64,000 bases of DNA from Dacryopinax spathularia (taxonomy: Eukaryota; Basidiomycota; Dacrymycetes; Dacrymycetales; Dacrymycetaceae). The translations under genes were made by a program, and so were the position numbers. Of the stretch, positions 1-10,166 are shown piece after piece (positions within the stretch are counted from its first letter, which is position 1; each line of letters opens with the position of its first letter). The DNA lies in contig JBBPFI010000003.1 in the NCBI GenBank assembly GCA_037974965.1, positions 930,001-994,000 of the forward strand, written 5' to 3'. The notes below the pieces were generated by a model. The model made no database searches and was not told where the DNA came from. It worked only from the letters and a program-made list of their open reading frames with translations.

Positions 1-528
1 GTGACTGATTGCCGCTCAGATACGGAGAAGCAATCACTCTACCTGGCAACTCTAGCTGCTGTCATCGTTCATGTGCCCCGTGCCATCTATTCGCAAATCC
101 TACCTACGGTGCGGTCTGCTGTTTGCCAATCAGGCAATATCGCTGACTTGCTATAGATCCTCCCACTTCTCTTCCGTTGCTTACAGTTACAGGATGCTAA
201 TCTCCGCGCCAACGTGGCTGAAACTTTCGCTGCGATTGCTGAAGATGACGCCCTTGCATCTACGATCCTGACTGAACATGCCCAAACTCTGGTCAAAGCC
301 CTGCTTACGAATAGCGTGACGACTCCCGGAGAACCTACGAGCGTACGGCTACGAGTTGCCTCACTCAAAGCTCTGGCCGCAATCCCTGCTACCATCCGCT
401 ACGACATACTTCATCCTTTGAAGCCTACTGTCATTTTGCAACTTGGTAAAGCCGTCGATGATCGCAAGAGGTCCGTGCGAAAGGAAGCCGTAGAGGCCAG
501 ATCAAAGTGGTACCAGTACCACGGCTAG
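1..528 (+). CDS. MMS19: MMS19 C-terminal end (partial)
   Basis: Only the last part is present; the gene begins before the window. Two exons, 1-108 and 157-528, are joined across a 48-nt intron (GTGCGG donor, GCTGAC branch, TAG acceptor), giving about 159 residues to the TAG stop. The segment is alpha-helical and HEAT-like and ends in LKPTVILQLGKAVDDRKRS followed by VRKEAVEARSKWY, the signature of the MMS19/Met18 C-terminus. MMS19 is known as the targeting subunit of the cytosolic iron-sulfur assembly complex; its C-terminal HEAT repeats dock the CIA proteins and client DNA-repair and replication enzymes. The stop lies 136 bp from the stop of the convergent UBC7 gene. The identification rests on the last 40 residues and is good. 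Confidence 0.85.
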
Positions 529-664
529 ACCTGCAGGCTACCTATGGGAATAGACCTTTGATACTGTCATGACGATATTGCAATCCAATGTACAACAGCC
601 ATGGTTACCGGGAGACATGTGTGGTGTTATACAGTTTGCTCGTAATAAAGGAACTCATGGGGAC

Positions 665-1507
665 TCAAACCGACTCTTCCGCGATGTCAAGCTGCTCGGC
701 GATCATCTGCCTCACGCGACGTTCGTATTCCTGACGAGATCTCAGAAACATGGTCAACCGGCCCGACAGTCTAGGCGTACCGGCCGATTGTCCCTGTACA
801 GCTTGCAACAATCTATGTTCGCACCGCTTTCCAGGTTTGGTTCTGCGGACCGCGTAGTGAGGAACGACCTCAGTCGAGGGGCATAACCACTCACCGGCCA
901 ACATGGAAATCACACTCAGGATGACTTTCTCCACCGACTGTACCGGCGACCAACGTTCAGAGGATAGCTAAATGACGATTAGATGAGTTTCCAATTGATG
1001 CGGTTGATACTCACCTCATACATATGCGGATCATCCCCCGGGGTATGAAGGATGGATATGCAGACTTCGCCATTTGGATATACTGTCCTATGATGAGCGC
1101 CATTCATTGCGTCCACTAACGGTTCTCACTGTTGGGATGGAATAGGGGAGGGTCGAACTTCATCTTGAACGGGCTCAGAGGGTAGTCGGTTGGCTGCGTG
1201 AAGGTGAGCTCGGCCGGATGACTGTCAATGCATAACGAGACGTACGAATGTTAACCGGGCAAGGAAGACGCCGCCTTCCTGCGAGCAAAGGTCAGCACAG
1301 ACACCAGCATAGCTCGTTGATGACACTCACGAATGGTGTTCCCTCTGGACCTTGTATTAAGGCCTCCCATTCGAAGAAGTTGTCTTCGCTGACCGGGCCA
1401 GCCGTGAACATTCCATCCGGTGCGCCATTGGTCGTCAACTGCTTGTACTCGGTCATCAGCCGCCGGAGCGCTGTGGATGACTGAGCTTTCTTGCTTCCAC
1501 CGAGCAT
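665..1507 (-). CDS. UBC7: Ubiquitin-conjugating enzyme E2, UBC7/UBE2G type
   Basis: Seven exons on the minus strand encode about 180 residues. Exon 1 (1331-1507) carries the E2 N-helix and first strand ([18 protein letters not shown], then [16 protein letters not shown]). After splicing the core reads [20 protein letters not shown], then [19 protein letters not shown] with the catalytic Cys near residue 99. The 13-residue loop after the Cys ([16 protein letters not shown]) is the acidic insertion that marks the UBC7/UBE2G class and distinguishes it from other E2s. The C-terminus is [19 protein letters not shown]7 enzymes work in ER-associated degradation with HRD1/DOA10-type ligases. The start at 1507 is the only Met before the conserved N-helix. 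It shares a 319-bp upstream region with the divergent PQ-loop gene. Confidence 0.92.
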
Positions 1508-1826
1508 TCTCGCAGTACTGTGCGCTTTAGGACGAGGAACTAAGGATGGTAGGTAATTGCGACTTGCGACGTAGGCAGGATGTCCAGATCAGGGACGTGG
1601 AGAGTCGGCGATACAGGCCGCTGCTGTTTCCTGATCGAGAAGCTACAGTACTTCTAGAATCGCTGATAGCGACGGTGACCTGCCATTCATACACCTACTG
1701 TATCCTTGCATACCTTGTGAACTCTAATACCATCTTCTGGTTACTCAGTGTTCTGTCTACCCATGGTCTTTGCCCGCTTTGATTACGCAAACTTGACGAG
1801 TCGGCCCATTGAATAACACCGGCAGA
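1508..1826. promoter_or_regulatory. Shared upstream region of UBC7 and PQ-loop gene A
   Basis: This 319-bp stretch lies between the start codons of two divergent genes, so it must hold both promoters and 5' leaders. A 78-codon plus-strand ORF inside it shows no recognisable protein. I see no clear TATA box. Confidence 0.5.
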
Positions 1827-2945
1827 ATGCCTGTCAACCCTGTCGCAGAGAACGTATTCGGTACAATGGGTGCGCTAGCATTCCGGCGCCGCCTGCCTCA
1901 CTGTTGATCTTGGGTTACAGGCACAATATGCTGGTGTATACAGCTGATACCTCAAGCTTGGAAGTCCTGGCGGGAGAAGTCCACATATGGATTATCACCT
2001 TGGCTGATGCTTATCTGGGCGCTTGCTGCTCTCCCCCTGGGGGTGTACAACATCGCGCAGAACGTGAACATTCCGGTGCGTTTTGTTGCTTTCAAGCAAA
2101 TACAAAACCAGCTGAGCGATCATGTGCAGCTGATTGTGCAACCCCAGCTATTCGGCTTCCTGGCTTGCACCTGCTGGGTGCAATGCTTCTACTATGATCA
2201 GCACTTCGGCAAGATGCGGACGGTTTCCATCTTCTTCGGCTTCCTGGTCTTGTTTGGAGCGCTCGAAGTGGCATTTGTATATGCTGTCAGACACGGGTTG
2301 TCCGACGGCAATGAGCGACCGCTCCAGTTCTTCGGAGTGATGACTGCAATCTTGCTGTTTGCTGGTCTTCTGTGAGTGCAATAACCAACATCGTGGCTCC
2401 ATTGACGCGAATACCACAGACCACAATACTATGAGATCTGGAAAATGAAGGAAGTGCAGGGCGTCAGCATGTTGTTCATGCTTGTGGACGGTCTGGGGGG
2501 ACTTTTCAGCACACTGTCCCTTGCATTCAAGCCGTCTTTGGATCCTCTGCTGGCATTCTCGTATATCAGCGTGGTCGTACGTCTCCTTCTTCTTCCCCTG
2601 CGAATTCGCCTCTGAGACGCCGCGTGAAAGGTGCTCGATTCCGGAGTGATTCTGCTCAAGATAATCTTGAACCCAGTTACACGTCGGCGGAGAGCACAAC
2701 ATCACGACGCAGCACAAGAGGGTGTGGAAGATGTGGATCTTCCACAGCCGCCTGTCACAGACAACGAGAGGCAAGACCGCGAGAAGCGTCGATCACCGCC
2801 GAGCAACCCTACACGAGAGGATACCGTGCAGGTCGGAGAAGACGGTCACAACGAGGACGGAATACAGTTAGAGACCGTCACTGCTAGGACTCAAAGCGTC
2901 TCGCCGCCTGATATCCCATCACAATCCGCGCATGGTTCGACATAG
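1827..2945 (+). CDS. PQ-loop repeat membrane protein, copy A
   Basis: Five exons (1827-1869, 1921-2075, 2130-2371, 2420-2576, 2631-2945) encode about 303 residues. The start gives MPVNPVAENVFGT, matched by MPANPVAENVFGT in the neighbouring copy B. Two PQ-loop repeats are visible: one with QLIPQAWKSWREKSTYGLSP near residue 25, and one with GLLPQYYEIWKMKEVQGVSM after the fifth membrane segment. About seven hydrophobic segments are followed by a hydrophilic, Arg/Glu/Asp-rich tail. PQ-loop proteins include lysosomal/vacuolar cystine and basic amino-acid exporters and SWEET-like carriers; the substrate here cannot be told from sequence. The gene lies tail to tail with its paralogue B, with 120 bp between the stops. 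Confidence 0.88.
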
Positions 2946-3065
2946 ATCTCACATAGATAGGTGTACAGCTGGGGGGCCGGGATAGAGCGCACACCGCCCT
3001 TCGACGTGAAATGGGATGGTGTAGAACCTGAATGATTACATAGATGGTATAGATACAGGCTCCTT

Positions 3066-4324
3066 TTACTGCCATGTCATAACAACAGGTTGTGAATGTG
3101 CCTTCGCTCGCAAGGACTCCTCTGACCGTCTTTCCTGCGCGGAATACGCGGTTCTCTCGTGTTCTCTCGCCTCCCTCTCCTCCTCCTTCGCTTCTCTCTC
3201 CTGCTCCTCCAAAGACCGTGGAGGCATCATCTCCAGATCGGTCAACGTCCTGCTAGCTTCACGACCCGAAGGCGTGTTCGGCCTCAGGTACGGCCCTGGC
3301 GGGATTGATGGCTCATTGGCAGGAAGCTCTTGTGGAGGTTTTTCGGCACCAGCGGTGACCGGGGCATTCTCGGCAGCTTCTGCCTCACGCTGTCTGCGGC
3401 GCGCAGCAATAGGGTTGAGAATGAGTTTTAGAGCGATGACGAGGCCATCGAGAACCTAAAATTTGTCAGAGAGCCGTGCAGAGCATGGAAAAGTCTCGAC
3501 TCACGATAACACTTATATAAGAAAATGCGAGAAGAGGGTCGAGCGACTCCTTGAATACCAGAGACAGCGTGCTGAACACGCCGCCGAGGCCATCAATGAC
3601 CATAAAGGCCATACTGATGCCCAGCACCTCCTTCAGCTTCCATATCTCGTAGAACTGTGGACTGGGGAGGAGGTTAGCCTCACTTGTACCGACAGATGTG
3701 TAAGAGGAGCTCACAAGAGGCCAGCGAAGATTAAGATCGCGGTAATAACCCCGAAGAATTGAAGGGGACGATCGTTTCCCTCAGCCATGCCATGCTAGCG
3801 AGGTAGCCAATCAGCTTGGAACGTCGCCTAAGGAGGCCCGAACGACTCGCTTACCCTCACAGCAAATACAAAGCCGACTTGTAGACCAGCAAAGAGTGCC
3901 AGGAAGACAACGCAAGTCAGGACACTCGCTTTGAACGAAAGGTGCTTGTCGTAATACAGGCATTGGATCCAGCAAATGGTAGCCAGAGTTCCGAATAATT
4001 GGGGTTGAAGGATGAGCTGCGTATATACGGTTGAGTTATGGGCGGGATTTCAACGGAGATGTTCGCATACTGGAATATTGGTATTTGATGCGATATTATA
4101 CGTTCCCAGAGGAAGTGCGGAAGATGCCCATATGAGGACGAGCCAGGGCGAGAGCCCGTACGTTGACTTGTCACGCCATGACTTCCAAGCCTGAGGCACT
4201 AGCTGTATGCACCAACAAACAGTGCCTAAAATGCGCTGTGTTAACATGAAGTACATCCATTCGTTGCTCACTCAGACGGACCTATTGTGCCGAAGACGTT
4301 CTCAGCTACGGGATTGGCCGGCAT
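3066..4324 (-). CDS. PQ-loop repeat membrane protein, copy B
   Basis: Paralogue of copy A on the opposite strand. Six exons encode roughly 330 residues: MPANPVAENVFGTIG, first PQ loop QLVPQAWKSWRDKSTYGLSP, then LILQPQLFGTLATICWIQC, and second PQ loop LLPQFYEIWKLKEVLGISM. Four introns sit at the same codons as in copy A (after FGTIG, after NIP, within LL/PQ, after SYISVI). Copy B also has an extra intron between FAVR and HGMAEGNDRPLQ that copy A lacks. The cytosolic tail is longer, Glu/Arg-rich (EEQEREAKEEEREAREHER) and probably helical. Function is as uncertain as for copy A. Its start is 384 bp from the start of the divergent methyltransferase gene. Confidence 0.88.
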
Positions 4325-4708
4325 GACCCCTTCAACACTGCTTCAGGAATACCTGGTATGCAGCCAGCCAGAATGGGCAGTTCGAATCGAGGAGGACAAG
4401 CAGCTGAGTGCTTGAAACGAGCCGGAGTTGCGTAAAAGCCCAGTCATTTTCGGTGATGATCGCTTATATAGAAATTGCAAGATGTTCGGCTAGATAATCC
4501 GACCGGGCTGGGCTCGAACCACATTAGGTCATCGACCCAAACCCCGGCGCTTGACAGGGTCTTTTTCATTTATGACACTTCTCTGCTTCCGAACGTAATG
4601 AAATCGATCGCTGGGCACTGCTACTGTTGACTCACCATCTCTCAGCCAGCACTCTATTTCTTTGCTGGCTTAGTAAGCGAGGTTAGAGGCTCCGGAGACC
4701 AACACTCC
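4325..4708. promoter_or_regulatory. Shared upstream region of PQ-loop copy B and methyltransferase
   Basis: This 384-bp stretch lies between two divergent start codons and presumably holds both promoters. A reverse-strand tRNA B-box-like motif (TCGAACC at 4514) was considered, but no tRNA could be built around it. No other element recognised. Confidence 0.45.
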
Positions 4709-5649
4709 ATGTCCAATCTTCCAGACACAAATCAAAAGTTTGGAAAAAAGGAATATTGGTACTTTCGGCTTACTAACCTTTACCACTTCTGTGACTGATT
4801 GGCTTGGCACTCGTAGGGACCAAAGATATCAAGAGTAGGTGCATAAGACATTGCTGAGGCTGTGGGAGTGACTGAAAGACGAGTGCAATAGGGAAGCTGA
4901 GGGGACTTTCGATTGTGCGCGCTCCTCTGTCGCTTGAGTACTACCTTTCCAACGGCGTGAAGGGTTCAAGACATACGATGAACTCTCTTCGCTGATACAC
5001 GAGCTGGTGCCGTCGAAGGATGCCAGAATTCTCATGCTTGGATGCGGCAACTCTACCCTGTCGCAAGATGTAAGATCGTGATGATGTCGACGTTGCAACG
5101 ATCGGCTAACCGATGCCAGATGTATGACGATGGATACCACAACATCGTGAACGTGGACTACTCCGGTGTGGTGATCCAGCAAATGGCCGCACGACATCAT
5201 GAAAAGCGGCCTGAGATGGAATGGCACGAAATGGACGTACGGCATCTGACGATCCCCAACGAATCATTCGACATCGCGATCGATAAAGGCACGTTGGACG
5301 CTATGTTGACACCCAAAGACGTATGGGTAAGCCCGAGTGATGATGTGTGCTATGTGCTGGGGACTTACTGAATTGTACGGATGTAGAATCCCGACCCTCA
5401 GATGGTGGAAGACTGTAACGCTGAAGTCGATGAGGCGTACCGGTAATCCTGTCCCTACGTCTCCGTTATCTTGGGCCGCGCTTACCGTGTGCCAGAGTGC
5501 TCCGGCCAGGAGGCCGATTCATCTATTTGACATTTGGGCAGCCGCACTTCCGAAAGCGTTACCTGAACAGGCACGATTGGAAACTAGAAATCAGGGAACT
5601 CGGCGAGAGCTTCCATTACTACCTTTACGTATGCACCAAGCAGACATAG
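4709..5649 (+). CDS. eEF1A lysine methyltransferase 4-like (METTL13/ECE2 type)
   Basis: Seven exons encode about 200 residues. Spliced, the protein begins MSNLPDTNQKFGKKEYWDQR, continues EGTFDWFKTYDELSSLI, and has SAM motif I as ILMLGCGNSTLSQDMYDDGY. Then come the acidic motif VNVDYSGVVI and the motif IAIDKGTLDAML. The last exon gives VLRPGGRFIYLTFGQPHFRK, the post-IV strand typical of this group. EEF1AKMT4 is known to methylate a lysine of elongation factor eEF1A; substrate identity here is inferred from the family. The protein is a single class I methyltransferase domain with no extra parts. Length fits the stand-alone enzyme and not the two-domain METTL13. Confidence 0.85.
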
Positions 5650-5865
5650 TTGCCTGGAAGGCGGTGCTCGTGAACACGTACTTTGCAATGCTACGCCCCG
5701 CCCTCCGCGGGTCGTCGGATACTGTATGTTGGGCTTGCGATCACCGGCGAGAGAAGGCGAATGTATGCGGGTATATTCCATCTTAATGATACAGCAATGC
5801 GAGAAGTCGTCCGCTCCTGCGCTCCCGCATCTATTCCGCTTCCCTCCTCGCGCGTAAGACTGCAG

Positions 5866-6907
5866 CTAATGGCCGTTCTCGTCATCGCTATCCCTCTCCC
5901 ATAGCACCTCCTTCCGCTCGAACCGCGCTCTATTGGGGCTTCCCATATATGGAGATCCAAGGGCGTGACCGTTGCCATTCATTCGGACAGGCGCACTTCG
6001 GAAACTGCCCATACTGCTTGCGGTTGGCGGCTCACGTGCGGAGGTGGGCGAACGAGGCGTCCGCACCTGCTGAAGGGCAAGTTCTTCACGTGCGATGTTG
6101 TCCTCTTCGTCCGAGAGGAAGCCTGTGTCTGGATCTGGATGAGCCAGGGCGGATAGCGGCACGTTCGTGGTCGGCAAAGATCGATATGAGCCCGCTCGGA
6201 GACGGATGGCGTAAGAGAAGATGACGGCGACGAAATACCACTGCGACGAAGGTCAGCGCCCGATCTTCGACTACACCAAATGCGGCGCACCTTGATCAGC
6301 CAACTGATAGCCACGACGGCTCCTGCCGTGCCCTTCTCCTTGTTCCAGATTGCTTGCGCTGCGACCGCTCTCTCCGCATCAGACATCGTGTGACCCTCAA
6401 CACTGTTGATGAGGTCTTGCTGTGCGGCCGAGTTCGCGACCCGCCTGCCGTCGTGAGGCGTGTACACCCACCACTCCAGGGCGAAATAAGCGAGCCATAT
6501 CGTGCTGATCGCGTGGTCTAGCAAGAAGGCATATGCGACGTATAATGTTTGTTTAGGGTTTTCCTAAAGACGGTCAGCATATACTTGACTTGCAGAAATC
6601 TAGGACGTACGGAAAGTACCGCTCGCATGCCTATCCACCAGATTGCAGCCAGCACGATGATCGAGTAGAAGTACATGCTGAGTTGGGCTACGCTCCCGCC
6701 AGTCGCGATTGTGATGAGTCCATAGACACCGGCGACTTTGTTCAGCAGCTATATGCTCATGTCAGCCCCCTCGGGTTCCGTCACATAAGCGTATAGGGCA
6801 CGCCGACATACAGTGAAGAGCAATATCACAGTTACTCCTGCACCATGTAAGTTAGCATGCTTCCAACTGATAGTAGCTCAATCAGACGCACCAGTCTTCA
6901 GATCCAT
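5866..6907 (-). CDS. KEI1: Inositolphosphorylceramide synthase subunit KEI1
   Basis: Five exons encode about 275 residues. The N-terminus MDLKTGVTVILLFTLLNKVA runs into GVYGLITIATGG and a second membrane segment (FYSIIVLAAIWWIGM). Then come the family signature NPKQTLYVAYAFLLDHA and WWVYTPHDGRRVANSAAQ, and a fourth segment WYFVAVIFSYAIRLRAGSY. The cytosolic tail is Ser/Pro-rich and ends in acidic WERDSDDENGH. KEI1 (formerly DUF1753) is the Golgi subunit needed for activity and localisation of the IPC synthase AUR1, which makes the major fungal sphingolipids. The identification is by family resemblance of the N-terminal 120 residues. Confidence 0.82.
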
Positions 6908-7512
6908 GACCCCTGCGAAGTTTGGCAGCGGCCATATTGACCGCGCCGGTCCCCACCTCATCCTTCGCCAGTAGGAAACCTTTCTGTCGGGTTGACTATG
7001 CTCGCTGTCGGTCCACCATCTACCGTAGGGTGCTGCGGTCGTCGACTAGGTGCAAGTGGAGCCGAGAGCGACGAGTGCGCGAAGTCAGAAAGGTTGAGAT
7101 GAACGGATCTCCTGTATTTGGCAGGTCTCTCGAAGAAGGCTGCGCGACATGCCGAGGCTTGCCGGCCGGCGTGGCTGTACCCCTACTCGCTCAATCAGGA
7201 ACGCGTCAACGACGGCGACGGCCGCCGGAAAGCGTTCCAGTTGTCGTCCATAACAGCAGTAGTTCATGGAGCCGCTCGACCATGTCGACAATGGATCGGC
7301 ACGCACGAAACTCGTCCTTGAATGCGCCCCTTGAGGAGGGCATGGATTGCTCGGACACCGAGCTTCTGCTCGACACAGCCAATCAGTTTCAGGAGCTGTT
7401 CCGTCCACGGACACGTTGCAGTCCAGTTCAGAATGGAGCAGTGTCTTATTTCCTAGTCCAACTAGCCTAGATATTTTACAGAAATCCCTACTTTACGAAA
7501 TTGAAAGATTGT
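6908..7512. other. Unassigned stretch between KEI1 and TMEM14
   Basis: This 605-bp region holds the KEI1 promoter and the 3' flank of TMEM14. Open frames exist on both strands. On the minus strand two overlapping frames look weakly protein-like (LLKLIGCVEQKLGVRAIHAL near 7330-7400, and EFRACRSIVDMVERLHELLL near 7260-7310), but I could not splice them into a model or recognise a family. A small gene, or the remains of one, is possible. No confident call. Confidence 0.3.
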
Positions 7513-7981
7513 TCAGGCAGCGAACCTGAAGTCGTACACCTGCTTGGCGTAGTAGGCACCGGCAAGCGCGCTCGCAATCGTCAGAGTGAGAGGTACCGGG
7601 CCCTTCGCCGCGCGAGGAGCCGACGAGCCGAACAGAATGACAGACGCAGCTGGACATAGATGAGTAATATGCTAGATTGTAAATGGCAGACGACGCACCA
7701 AGGGCACCCTCGTAGCCGTAGTTCCCGCCCGAGCGGATCTGATAGCCCGACCAGCCGTACAGGATGCCAACACCACTGCCAGCAACAAGCGAAGGAACAG
7801 ATTGCGTGCGCACGTCTAGCAGGAATCCGCTTCAGTTTTGCCGAGAGATGCTGCTGTAAAATGCTTACAGCCCGTGACGCCGCCGATGATGCACAAGGCA
7901 GCCATGGTCAAAGCAGGATGCGCGGACTGCGGGGCATGCTGTCAGATCCAGCCGGTTCTGGTTGCACTTTCAGCTCACCAT
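7513..7981 (-). CDS. TMEM14 family membrane protein
   Basis: Four exons encode 104 residues. The start codon forms an exon by itself: ATG at 7979-7981 is followed at once by a GTGAGC intron, and coding resumes with SAHPALTMAALCIIGGVTGY. Conserved features are QSVPSLVAGSGVGILYGWSG, GNYGYEGALAASVILFG and the C-terminal KQVYDF. There are four short hydrophobic Gly/Ala-rich segments, and length matches the family (about 100-115 residues). TMEM14 proteins are small inner mitochondrial or ER membrane proteins; TMEM14C is linked to porphyrin transport in animals. The role in fungi is unproven. Confidence 0.88.
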
Positions 7982-8376
7982 TTTGGGATTGTCTGACGGA
8001 GAGGGCAAGATATGGGCTATGCTATTGAGCTGAACAGGCTGTCCAGTCTAGAACAGAAAGCTGCACAGGCAACGCTGATGGTCAACAACGAAGGAAATAG
8101 GACGGCAAGGACGCGTTGATGTATGCCGGGTTGTTCCTCGGTGACCCGCGGTTATGACCTTTCGGAGATGATGCCAAGCACCGGAGCCGGCTAGGTCATG
8201 TGCTTGGCTTCGAGTGAGGTTGCTTGTCCAGGGTCTATGACGTCGATGGATCGAGGGAGCAGGCCGATGTACTCCAGGATGTGGAGGAAAGGAGGGCGGA
8301 CGACTGCAGCCCGCTCGTCCTGTTAACGGTTCTTGATCTCTACAACCACATCCAATTGTTTTAATTGCACAGCATA
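7982..8376. promoter_or_regulatory. Shared upstream region of TMEM14 and small hydrophilic gene
   Basis: This 395-bp stretch lies between divergent starts and presumably holds both promoters. No gene or recognised site is seen in it. Confidence 0.4.
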
Positions 8377-8861
8377 ATGTCTCTTGGAGAAGGTGAGCGT
8401 AGCAGGCTTCATCCTCCTCCACGAACCGGGCTGACGCGCTCCACCAGCTGACGCGAAGTTCCCGGGCCAGGGCGGCGAAGGTTTGCCACCTCCGAAGACA
8501 GCTGAGAATCCAGGACAGGTACGCATATACACATTCTTAACGTCGAGCATTGTCTGATATCATAACAGGTATACCCGAAGTCAGATCCGAATCGTGAGCC
8601 GTTTACAGCGCGATATGCTGGATTCTCTCCTGACGAAGGCTGACAGCCGCACCTTCGTCAAAGCATTTCGACCGTCCTCTTCCAGCTGAGGAATCTGAGG
8701 GCGGGAAGCCTCCTTTCCCCGAGCCAACGAAGACGACGGCAGCTGTGCCGGGCACAGGAAGGCCGGAGGGCGGTGCGGGTATGGCACGCAAGGACGCTGC
8801 CGAGGAGGCGCAGAATCCCTCTGTTAATCAGGAGCGTGGTGGCGGGTTCCAGGAAGAGTAG
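8377..8861 (+). CDS. Small hydrophilic protein of unknown function
   Basis: Three canonical introns (GTGAGC, GTACGC and GTGAGC donors, each with CTGAC-like branch sites) join four exons into about 108 residues: MSLGEADAKFPGQGGEGLPP, then VYPKSDPNPAPSSKHFDRPL, then PAEESEGGKPPFPEP, ending NQERGGGFQEE. The protein is rich in Gly, Pro, Glu and Lys, with no hydrophobic core and no Cys or Trp, so it is likely disordered. It resembles no family I know; small glycine-rich stress or LEA-like proteins are similar in composition only. Support for it being real comes from three well-formed introns that keep one frame. Confidence 0.55.
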
Positions 8862-10166
8862 GCACGCTCGCGTTCCAATGGAGGCGCACACTATGTAGGA
8901 ATCGAACATGATCAACGATGAAGAATGAACATACTACCGCGAGAGGCATGGATGGCCGTGACCACTTCAGTCGGTGGGACAATTGCGAACATTCGGCGCC
9001 GGTCCAAAGAGCGGGACTGCGTCGGCTTTGGACAGAACGCGCCAGAGCGAATCCTGGATATCGCAATAAGAAATCCGAAGACCTCGTATTCGGCCGAGCA
9101 GGGCACAGAATGGCGAATGCCAGGTCAGCTGTACGTAGTGTGGCGAGGCAGGCCAACCTGGACCGCAATGCGGGCTCTCTGCTGCGTACCAGACGACAAA
9201 GGAAGACGTAAACAGGTGCACTCAGAAGACCACTCCAGTGTGCACCGCTCTACGTGTCACCACCCGGTTGACGTTGAACGTGTTCCAGGGACAACAGATC
9301 CACTGCAAAGTAATATCCGCTCATCAGGCCTCCATGAAACGTTGTGACGAAAACGATTAGTTATAGACGCCCTCAGAACCCTTTAGAAAGGCAGCTCGAC
9401 AAGTTCATAAGATTGATGGAGCAGTGTAAAACGGTGGTGCCTTCTGACGACTCAGGATACATCCATATTCCGGCGTCTTGGTGCAGCTTTGGCTCGGCGC
9501 TACGCTCCACTTCTTCTCACAGTGATCTGCACAAGTGGTTGTAAGAAAGCAAGACACAGTTACCGCCGGCACCCCACGACATTGTTTACCTGCCGATAAT
9601 TTTGGGTTCTGTTGCTTCTTTCGGCGGACGCATCCGCTACCCTGAGAAGAATGTGTGGCGCACCAACAACGGTACGCATGGCGCACGGTCCCTTGGATAG
9701 CAACCTTCTTCTGCGCAGAAGGAAGCGTGGGCAAGTCGCCTTGACGATGCGCATCTCCGATGTGATGATGACCACGATAGCGAATCAGGCGCACGTCAAT
9801 TCAACGAGTATGTATTGCTCAGGCGACAGCGACCCGCAGCTACGACATCCTGATGCTGGTCGTCGAATCAGTGGGTACCGAGATCCCTAGCGGGTCGTCT
9901 AGATCGCCTGCCGACGACTGACTAGAGCGTCAGTTGGTTGCTCATCTGGCTTGTCTCTGTGTACAATACAACTCTACCCCCACCTTTCCTCTGACCATCT
10001 CGAACGGCACCTGGTTGTGCTCTCGTCCCTCCTTGCTTGATTGTATTTGGTCCTGATTGTCCTTTCTTCCTCATCATTCGGGTGCCTGTTGGACTCGCCG
10101 CATCTCGTCTGTCTTCGCGTCACGATCCGGGCCACATAACAACAACTCGACGCACCTCAGCCAGTC
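8862..10166. other. No intact gene; traces of a multi-pass membrane protein on the minus strand
   Basis: About 1.3 kb without a gene I can model. On the minus strand, short stretches look like pieces of the seven-transmembrane DUF6533/DUF6534 proteins common in Agaricomycetes: IVFVTTFHGGLMSGYYFAV near 9300-9357, LLSAPVYVFLCRLV near 9180-9225, and EYEVFGFLIAISRI near 9040-9095. They lie in different frames and no run of introns restores one frame, so a decayed gene is the best guess. The last ~270 bp (9900-10166) form the upstream region of the YP-repeat gene, with pyrimidine-rich tracts. Confidence 0.3.

Noticed and set aside
4490-4570. Reverse-strand B-box-like TCGAACC with nearby GGTC/GACC hairpin
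   Set aside because: Too short for a tRNA; no A box or acceptor pairing.
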